This document shows positions 56,088-64,000 of a DNA stretch of 64,000 nucleotides, piece after piece. The notes beneath the pieces were generated by a model, which worked only from the letters and a program-made list of their open reading frames with translations, had not been told where the DNA came from and did no database searches. The stretch's first letter is position 1. The number at the start of each line of letters is the position of its first letter. Location: contig CM040117.1 of assembly GCA_022559845.1 (NCBI GenBank), positions 18,500,856 to 18,564,855 of the forward strand. Reading direction: 5' to 3'. A program made the position numbers and the translations under genes. Origin of the DNA: Amorphophallus konjac (Eukaryota > Streptophyta > Magnoliopsida > Alismatales > Araceae).

Positions 56088-59000
56088 TGTGACGACCCAG
56101 GGTCCGGATACCGGGTAAACCCAATAACACTTGGATCCTGCGAGGCCTCCCAAGAGCGAAAAAGCTCCGAAGGGATAAAAGGAGTGTGTGTAGTACATTG
56201 AAGTCCCAGATAAGGCAGTAAGCAATTAATATTTCATTGATCTTGTTTGCTAAAGTAGCAGAAATAAAAATTACATTTTCAATTAACAATTTAAATTAAC
56301 AGAGTCCAGTCCAAACTAAAGACAAGTACAGCCCAACAGAAAGGAAAATGTACATTGAAGTCGGGGGAACCCCGACACAGAGAACGCTGGCAACGCTGGC
56401 AACAACGAACTGACGCACCACGTCACAAACCACGAGGAAGAAGAAGTCTACACCTGAAAAGTAGGGGTGAGCCTCGTGTCACTGGCTCAGTAGGGGTCAC
56501 GCGGATCCCCACTGGAAATAACGCAGTAACACGCTAAACAACGCTAAACAGTAAGGGAGGAAAGAGCAAGAGCAACAGCAGTACTAACTACAACAGTAAA
56601 GCTGTAAAAAAAATAGGAGTAAGCAAAAAAGAAAACAACTAAAGAAGAATGGAAGACGTACTAAGCAGAATCACGGCAGCCGATCAAACCACGGCTCTCT
56701 AAGCTACTCCTAACGGCAACAGAAAGGCGAACCCCGATCTCACCAAGTCGGGCGTTACCGATCCGTCAACCGAACACAAGCTCCAAAGCTGAGCCTATCA
56801 AAACAGGCAAAAGCACGAACATACACAACTAGATCATTGTGTACGTTACACAAGACTGGACCTCGAGTAAAGCCACACACAGGCTACTCGGAAACCAAAG
56901 ATGAAAACACACGTCACGAGACACGAGAATCACTAGAGTCATGCGTCAAGTGACAAGAGCACCTCCTCACTAGAAGAACAACCAGATGCGTCCACTCACG
57001 TCTTACACTACGTCACAAGTATCTCCCACACGTCAGAAGCGACGGTAACTGAGACACTGACTGAACCAAGTACAAGGAACAACAGTAACAAGTGACTAGT
57101 CAGGGTCACGCCCATCGGCGCTCATCCAAACGCCCCTGACCACGTGTGCACACACAAGCTCAATGCCTTGAGCCAGGCCTCTAGCTAGCTTTCTCCCCCA
57201 GTAGGACGCTACTGTAAGACATGGGAGCCCACGAAAACTAGCTTACAAATCGTATATCGGGAACACGCCCCGCCACCACTCCTAGGTGGGCCGACACACT
57301 GGAACGCGTGCGTCGTCAGGCTACGACTAGTGGAGGCTCACTGGACACAGAGACTCCAAAACATTAGTGCTAAAGTACAGACATGCTAAACACGCACTGT
57401 CGCACGTACTACAAAGCACCAAGACACAGGACACGAGGTAGCATACTGGACTGCCATCGGACTTAGGACATACAACTAGACCTGTAAACACAACGATCCT
57501 TGAGTTAGGAGACTCGGGGTCAAGATCGTCGTACAAGAGCGGTAACAAGCCGCCAATCAACCTAGTCCCTAAGCCACATTACGGGAAAACACCGGTAAAG
57601 GAAACGGTATAGGATCATCCGATCCATGCCTCTGCTTAACACGAATCACGAAGATCGGAGGAATCACCAAGATCCTCAAAGCACGTGGACACGTAAACCG
57701 AGGTAAGATGATACCTCAAGACGTCCAACACCATGTCTCGATCCATACAAGACCATCGAGACAACTACAAAGTCAAATGTCAACCATTGTGTCACACCGG
57801 GTTGACCAGACACCAATAATGACTCTGAAACATCACGGAAGACCACGGAATACAATGGCACTCCCCGGCCACCTCTCAACATGGTCATCGCCCTCATAGG
57901 ATATCCAAGATATCCACGGGACTACGGGCAAACCACAAGGTAAAACCAAGACAAGTCGAGGCCAAATATCAGGAAAACAAGGCTCTGGAAAGTAAACAGT
58001 CATATGCCAGGCTGCTAGGTAAACCAAGCAGTCAGCTCATGAACCATTACCCTCACACAGAGAACACAGACGCTGGCGGTCACAAGAAGGACCGCGAGGT
58101 GACTGTAGCGGTCATACACTAGGCCGCCAGGCCCAGTCAACCCCGAACCGACTTACCTAGTCAAACCACTAACCGGTCTATAATAGAACCGTCACATGGA
58201 GATTAGCGGGCTACTAATGGACCGCCACACATTCCAACTCGAACCGACTTAAAACATTGACTTCGGTCAAATTAAAGGTAGCGGTCTATCAAAGAGCCGC
58301 TACAACAAAGAGGCGGTCTAAGTTTAGGCCCCCAGCCTAAACTGACTTAAAACCTCGAACCGACCTAGACGGTGCCTAGCGGTCTAACTATGAACCACCA
58401 CAGCTAGCCTCGCGGTCTATCGTAAGGCCGCTTGGCTAAACCAATATACCACACAATTTCTAGCGGTCTAACAATGGGCCACTGGAAAGGGCTTAGCGGT
58501 CCAACAATGGGCCGCTAGCCAAGAGAGACGGTCTATCGCGTGACCGCGAAGACCCGAACCAACATACTGTTGACTCAATGCCCAACGCAGCCTAGCGGTC
58601 CACCATAGGGCTGCCAGAGGCAAGAAACGGTCTCTGAGACGACTGCGAAGGCGACACGGCGGGAAAATAGGGGAATGGCCGATCCCTACCGTTCCACGCC
58701 CCAATCGCGTCTAAACGACGGGGATACAACCCTAAATGCGATAAAAGCCTTCCACAGACCGGAAGGGATCCAAACAATATCAAAAACGTAAGAAACGGGC
58801 GATTCCACTGAATCGACCCTAAGTGAGTCACGGGAAGAGTCGGGCTCATACCGACTCCGATTCTCGGCCAAATACAATAAAATTGGCGGGAATGGATTCC
58901 CAACATGCCAGGGGTTCGAATGAAACTAACTAGGTTGAAAACCGTCACCTGAAACGGCGAACTCGTCTCACACCCCCCGAACATGCTTTCACCCAAAACG

Positions 59001-59635
59001 AGACTAAACCCGCTCGTTCTCGCACCGGACAGCTCAAAATCGCAGGAGAATGTAGAATAGGAGTAGGGCGTCCATCTCCCTACCTCCACCGGAGTTCTCG
59101 AGCACCGAAGTGACTAAACCATACCAAAAACCGTCAAACGAACTCGACACGCCGGCTTTGAATTCACCAAGGGATCGCGCCAACGCCACACTCAATCCTT
59201 CGCCCCATCACGTGCCAGGTCAACTCCACGACGTCCCTGCCTCAGCCAGCTCGCCACGGTCGCGCGCCCCGCGGAAAGAGGAGAAGGGAGGAGAGAGAAT
59301 GTGAGGGAGGGAGTAAGCGACGGTGAGGAGATAGGAAGGAGAGAAAAGAAGAAACAATAAAGAAATTAGGAATTTTCCTAATTTCCAAAAAATTTGATTT
59401 TCAGCCCAAAAATGCACTAATTCAGAAAAATACGAAAAAATAGTCTAAACGATCCTCGGAAAGAATGCAACGCAGCCGTAGTGTCCTCGAGTCGATGAAT
59501 TGAACAATAAATTCACCACGGGGTTCCGTAACTTGTATGGGAGAAAAATTCACGCGGATCGTAAAACACAACTCAGGACCCACAAAAGCGATCCGAAACT
59601 CTCCGATAAAGATCCGAAAGACTCAGGGTCTGACA
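56088..59635 (-). repeat. 5' LTR of D
   Basis: 3548 bp; on the minus strand it runs from TGTCAGACCCTGAG to CTGGGTCGTCACA. It shares with C and G a segment containing CACTAGTCGTAGCC (C 52708, G 60553, D 57322 on the minus strand). An array of GCGGTC/GGCCGC inverted pairs lies at 58080-58650. It interrupts the LTR of G. Confidence 0.88.
58080..58650. repeat. GCGGTC-type palindrome array in the D LTR
   Basis: About a dozen units of the form AGCGGTCTA..(6-9 bases)..GGCCGCTA recur; for example GTAGCGG..CCGCTAC at 58289-58314. Letters vary but pairing is often kept. Confidence 0.8.
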
Positions 59636-61637
59636 CAGGGTGCCTTAGCGGTCAGGTCAAAGACCGCTAGATTCTACTTTACGGTGCAGGGGTGACTGTT
59701 TGTCCGTGTTTCGGGTCAGTCGAGGTCGGTGGGGTAGCGGTCTCACGATTGACACCAAACGGTCAGGGGGACGACCGCCACCCTTCTTGGCGGTCCTATG
59801 GTGACCGCTTGAGGTTTTAGTGTTTTGGGCTCCTTGTGGTCCTAGCTAGACCGCCAGGTCAGCCCTTGCGGTCCTTGTCAAGATTGCTAGGCTCCCTAAT
59901 GGTCAAGAGAGGACCGCCAGGCGGTACTTCATGCTCGCCGTGTCTGTTTCGCATTATGTTGGTCTCCGGTCGACCCGGCTGTGACCCAGTGGTTGACCTT
60001 TTGGCCTCATGAATGTCCCGGACATAGTGGGACCTGTGTTCGTGCTTTTGGGGGTGTTCGGGTGTGCCGCATTATCTCGATTAGCGTGCCCATGAGTTTG
60101 GAGGGTCCGGGGGACCCCATGTGTTTTAGGCTTTCGTGTTCTCGCTAGAATAAGTCGATGTGTGTCGGTATGAGTGCGGTGGGGCTTCCCCGCATGTCGT
60201 GGGTTTCTCCGGAAGGTGGTTTTCGTGTGGGCCGTGTGTATGGCCCTGGACTGTGGGTCCAATTAACCAGCCTGGGGCTGGTTTTCTGTGTGTCCCTTGG
60301 ACAAGGGATTCACCTGGCGGCTTGTGTGCTACCTCGATAATTGTGCCATCGTGGTTTCAGACCTAGGGATTAGGCTAGATTAACGGCGCTGTGCCGTTTT
60401 GTACGACGGTCTTGACTCGAGTCCGTGACTCAAGGACCGTTGGATTTAGTAGGTCTAGTGGGCCATCCAGAGTCTGGTGGCCTCGTGTCACCTGTTACTC
60501 CGCGTTACTCGCAATGGGTGTGTGTGTGGCTTTCCGTGTTCACGCTTAGTGACCTCCCACTGGTCGTAGCCTTCTTACGGCACGCGTGTGCTGACCCACC
60601 CGGGAGTGGTGGAGCGGCTTACCCAAGAGAGACGGTTTTTAGGCTGGTTACCGTAGGGCCCCTTGCCTTTGCAGCTTGAGTCTGGCTGGGGGGAAAGCCG
60701 GCTAGAGGACCCGACCTAGAGCGGATGGTCTATGTGCGCACACTTAGTTGGGGGCTATTGGACCCGTGCTGACGAGTGTGACCCCAGCTAGTCCTTGTTT
60801 GTGGTACTGGTTACTGTAGTGTCTCTGTCTCCGCCTAGGGCGTCGCAGCGAGACACTTGAGGCGCGAACTAAGTCATCAGTGGACGCATCCGGCTTTGCT
60901 TCTGGTGGGCAGTGCTCCCGTCACGTGACGTGAGTTTTCTTGTGACTTGAGTTTCTGCTTCCCGTCTGCGAGACGTGGTTTTGCGTGCAGTTCTGGGTGT
61001 GTTCCCGAGATAGAGGTCTAGGGTTCCGGTGAGTGTCACCGAGGGTTCTCCCTAGACGGTGTTAGGTCCATGATAGTATTGTCGTGATGTTTCTTCCGGT
61101 TGCGTAGCCAGAGGTTTCCCCGTTAGTTCGGTGGTCCCCCGATTGTGAGATCGGGGCGTGTTTTCAGGTACAGTAGGAGTAGCTGTAGTGCCGAGTTTTG
61201 ACCGGCCACCAGTTCGCTGTTCTTGCTGTAGTTGTAGCTGCTTTCCTTTCCGCTACCACCGTTGTTCTCGGTTGGGGTTCCGCGGGATCCCTACTGAGCC
61301 AGTGACAGGTGGCTCACCCCTGCGTTTCAGGTGTGGCCGTTCTTCCTCGTGCTTCGAGGGTGCTGTGCAGAGGTTCTTAGTTGTCAGCTCGGCGGGCCGA
61401 GTGTTCACTTGACGTTGGGTACGTTCTTCTGTCTTAGACTGTACTTTCTATTGGACTGGACTCTGTTGTAGTTGTTTATTTATTTCTGTTAATTGTTGAA
61501 TTATCTTACCTTATTTCCTATTTCTTTATACCTCAACACTCCCTTTTAGCCCTTTCGAGTCCCAGCTAGTGGGCGGCGGGCCAGGATTCGAATGGTATCG
61601 GGTTCCTTTCCTGGTATCCGGATCTCGGGTCGCTACA
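59636..61637 (+). repeat. 5' LTR of G, right-hand part
   Basis: It ends CTCGGGTCGCTACA. TAGCGGTC (59646-59653) facing GACCGCTA (59662-59669) and similar pairs fill 59640-59920. Middle and 3' segments are related to the LTRs of C and D. The left part should lie far to the left, beyond D, C, A and B. Confidence 0.85.
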
Positions 61638-61639
61638 GT

Positions 61640-61651
61640 TGGTATCAGAGC
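61640..61651 (+). other. Primer binding site of G
   Basis: A perfect TGGTATCAGAGC, two bases after the LTR: the initiator-Met type. Confidence 0.92.
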
Positions 61652-64000
61652 AGTGGTTGTGGACGTACATGGGAATTCGAGATACTACAGTGATCAGAGT
61701 CTGTAAGGTCCAGTACAGTCGGCAGCTGGCATAGGGTTTCGTGCATGTTGTCCGCTTTGTTTCTCGCTTGAGAGTTTGAGTGCGCGGTGTTGGCGCTGTG
61801 AAGGTGGTTGTCATTTTTCATCGGAGTGCCGACGTGGGGTTTGAGGATCGAGGTCGAGAGCTTTCTCCCTTTGATGGTGGCCCCGGTGGTGCTGTGTTGA
61901 GCAGAGGTTACCGACAGATGTGTTGCTATGGTGCGGCGTTTGAGGAGCATGCGGCGAGGTCAGGTGGCTGGCGAGGATTGTTCGTGGTTAAGTGGCCGTG
62001 AGTGTGCTCTGAGGGAGCTGTTATTGGTGTTGGCCACTCTAGATCAAGATTCATCCTGCCCTTGAGGCGTTGAGATTGTGGTTCGAGGTGGGAGAACGGA
62101 TGTTCTGGTGGAGAGTTGTGCTCAGGTGAGCGGAGGATCTTCCGGTTGAGCTGCTGCTTTTTCGAGTCTGATTTTCTTATTGTGCTTGGTGGCGTCAAAA
62201 ATGACGTGTCGGTCCCAATTATTTTTGTGAATTTCGAGGCAAGATTGGGCGGAGTTGTCCCAGTAAGTTCTTGCTCCTACGCTCTTGCGTGCGAATGGAT
62301 TATGTTCGCCCTGGATTTGGGTTGCTATGTGGAGGTTCCGTGGCGAGTTCGGGACTCGAGGATGAGCGTTGGCGGTTGCCGATTATGGCTCGTGTTGTGG
62401 CTTTTGTCATGGCGTGTTGTAGTTCAAGGAATTGCAGCGGTGGTGCATCGAGAGATGATGTGATCGTGGTCTGACGAGACATTGGGCGAGTGTTGTCGGA
62501 GATGTTGGCCTAACGGAAGTGATGGTTTTCCCGGTGTTGGAAGGTGCTGTTCCTAGCGTGTGCGAGATTCGAGGTCAGGTCAAGCGTGGAGATTTTTTGT
62601 TGGTCGGAGGTATGCTAATCTCTCCTTTGGACGGAGAGAATCGTGTTTGGCTAAGGTTCGTCATCTTGCATCGTGTGTTCTGATTGGTTGGCCTTCGTGT
62701 GCCATGAAGTCCGCGCGAGACGAGTCCCGTGTTTTGGCAAGGTGGTTGCCTATGAGAAGTGTTGCCCGTCCCCTGAATGCGTAAGGGTGTTGGCACTGTT
62801 CCGAAAGGACGAGTGCCAGCTGGGTGGTGTTTTTGAGAATTGTGATTGGTGTTGTGGTTCCCGATGTGTTGAGGATCGGAGCCTGCGGAGTTGCAGTGGA
62901 TTGTCAGGATAAAGGATCCCAAGTTGGCATTGTGGTGGCTGTGGGTGTGGATCAGAGTGCGCGGATCGTAGCGTTGGTTGCTACGGGCGGATTGCTGAGG
63001 ATGCGTAGGGCATTGGAGGATTGGTTCCTCGGTGTGAAACGTGTTGTTGCCATGCCGTTGCTCGAGATGTTGTGGTTCATGGCACTGGCAAGATGAAGAA
63101 TTGGGGAAATGTGTTGGCAAGTGTGCCGTATGGGTACCCTGTTCATGTGTTAGAAGCTGTGTCCGTAGATGACATCGTGTTTTGGAGTAGTGATCTTTGA
63201 GAGATTATGGGTCCTAGTTGGTAGCTGCGAGCGGCTGGTAAGGTTGATCGAGTGGTCGACCACGGTAAGATGTGTATTGTCAGGGGACCCGTGTGCATTG
63301 GTCATGGCGTTGTCTACCAGGTTGCTGTGGTGGCATGTGGCACTTGGCTGCCATGGAATTGTGTGCCGTGAATTATTCAGGTTGTGTCCCGTGGCTCTGT
63401 GATAAGTGCGAAACCGGGATTGGCAGGCGTCCATTTGGAGCGATTGAGATGAGATATGATTTGATGAGACAAGATGGTGGTTGATGCCTGTGCGTGGAGG
63501 TCTCTGAAGAGACGTTGGCGTCGGAATGGTGATCCCTGGTCTGCGACCAGCAAGGGAGGATTCCCCATAAGTCTGAGTCGAGTGACGTGAGGACTGGGGA
63601 GAGACCTTGTCATGTGATTTCGCCGTGCTCCCCTGAGAGGGTAGAGTTGGCATGATGATAGGTCTGGATGTGGTGTAGGTCGGTGCGTGAGTCAGCGGAT
63701 GGCCTGTCATGAGTCGAATCCTGCCTGCTAGGTCGGTGGAGGTTTCCCGTTGACGACTGTCTGGTGACCAGTGGATGGTCTTTCACAGATAGAAGATGCT
63801 GGTTGTTGGGGCTCGGGAATTGCCAGAGCCATGTGTCAGTGAGGCCTTGGGTGGCCGATTATGAGGTGTGCCTTTTTCCCAGATTGGATCTGGGGATTTG
63901 CGAGGAGTTTGTCTTCTAGCAGTGTTGGTCCCGTGCTATTGTGAGCGCTTGGCTTGCCAGGTGTGAGCTGGTGGAAGCTCAGTGTTGGTCATCCCTGGGG
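61652..64000 (+). other. Internal domain of G, no polymerase genes seen
   Basis: It begins with ACATGGGAATTCGAGATA and TAAGGTCCAGTACAG, as in D, and shares a later block (63045-63110: GCCGTTGCTCGAGATG, GGCACTGGC, GGGGAAATGTGT) with D near 54900-55000. No conserved retroviral motif is visible. Short open frames on both strands look random. Confidence 0.75.

Larger units (their letters stand above)
53674..59635 (-). mobile_element. Element D: non-coding LTR element (LARD-like)
   Basis: On the minus strand: full 5' LTR (59635-56088), initiator-Met-type primer site, a 2.1 kb internal region without polymerase genes, polypurine tract, and the first 329 bases of the 3' LTR (54002-53674) cut by C. 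The internal part resembles that of G. This matches large retrotransposon derivatives that depend on a chromovirus partner. Confidence 0.85.
59636..64000 (+). mobile_element. Element G: LARD-like LTR element, continues past the right edge
   Basis: It comprises the right-hand part of a 5' LTR (59636-61637), a primer site, and at least 2.3 kb of internal sequence without polymerase motifs. It is the outermost element of the nest seen here. D inserted in its LTR. Confidence 0.8.

Noticed and set aside
61652..63710. Overlapping open frames on both strands of the G interior
   Set aside because: Frames of similar length occur on both strands, as expected by chance in GC-rich DNA, with no retroviral motif or matching frame in D.

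Overview
The window looks like nuclear, repeat-packed (heterochromatic) DNA from a seed plant, most likely an angiosperm. The grounds are Ty3/gypsy retrotransposons of two plant lineages (Tat/Retand-Ogre type and Tekay/Del-type chromovirus), a CACTA DNA transposon, and a degenerate CCCTAAA telomere-like block. I cannot name the species, and I see no host gene, rRNA, genuine tRNA gene or CRISPR array. Nearly every base can be placed in a stack of transposons inserted into one another.

Nesting from outside in: element G (+, 59636-64000, running off the right edge) was hit by element D (-, 53674-59635). The 3' LTR of D was hit by chromovirus C (+, 47904-53673). The 5' LTR of C was hit by Tat element A (-, 32802-47903). 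The gag-pro region of A was hit by Tat element B (+). B then received a large solo LTR (E, 3664-7400, duplication AAAAT) in its leader and a 6.2 kb CACTA element (F, 11264-17475, duplication ATC) between its protease and polymerase regions.

The A/B pair has since been rearranged. Positions 1-1109 repeat 39541-40650 of A, and both copies end in the same GTGGG target site next to a B LTR. The left copy still carries B with 5' LTR, internal region and 3' LTR. The right copy holds only a solo LTR (40651-42607) whose left part follows the 5' LTR and whose right part follows the 3' LTR. The simplest reading is a tandem duplication of part of A plus B (junction 32801/32802) followed by LTR-LTR recombination of the second B.

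A and B have the Tat layout: gag, aspartic protease, G-patch, RT, a degenerate native RNase H, a second RNase H, integrase, and then accessory genes on the opposite strand. B has three: a plant-mobile-domain (PMD) plus coiled-coil gene, a coiled-coil gene with an intact spliced frame, and a PMD gene. The last two look like the split halves of a paralogue of the first. A conserved stem-loop lies where the sense pol and antisense accessory units converge. C kept only a gag stub, RNase H, integrase and a chromodomain-like end. D and G have related internal regions without polymerase genes, as in large non-autonomous derivatives (LARDs).

The most unusual pattern is that nearly every LTR here carries an array of short palindromes. 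The sequences differ between families: GGCGTCCAGG/CCTGGACGCC in B, TAACGG/CCGTTA in A, TGACG-type and GCGGTC-type in C, D and G, and GTTCATCGCGT/ACGCGATGAAC in E. In B the array sits directly upstream of the TATA box, and a similar palindrome recurs upstream of an internal antisense accessory gene.
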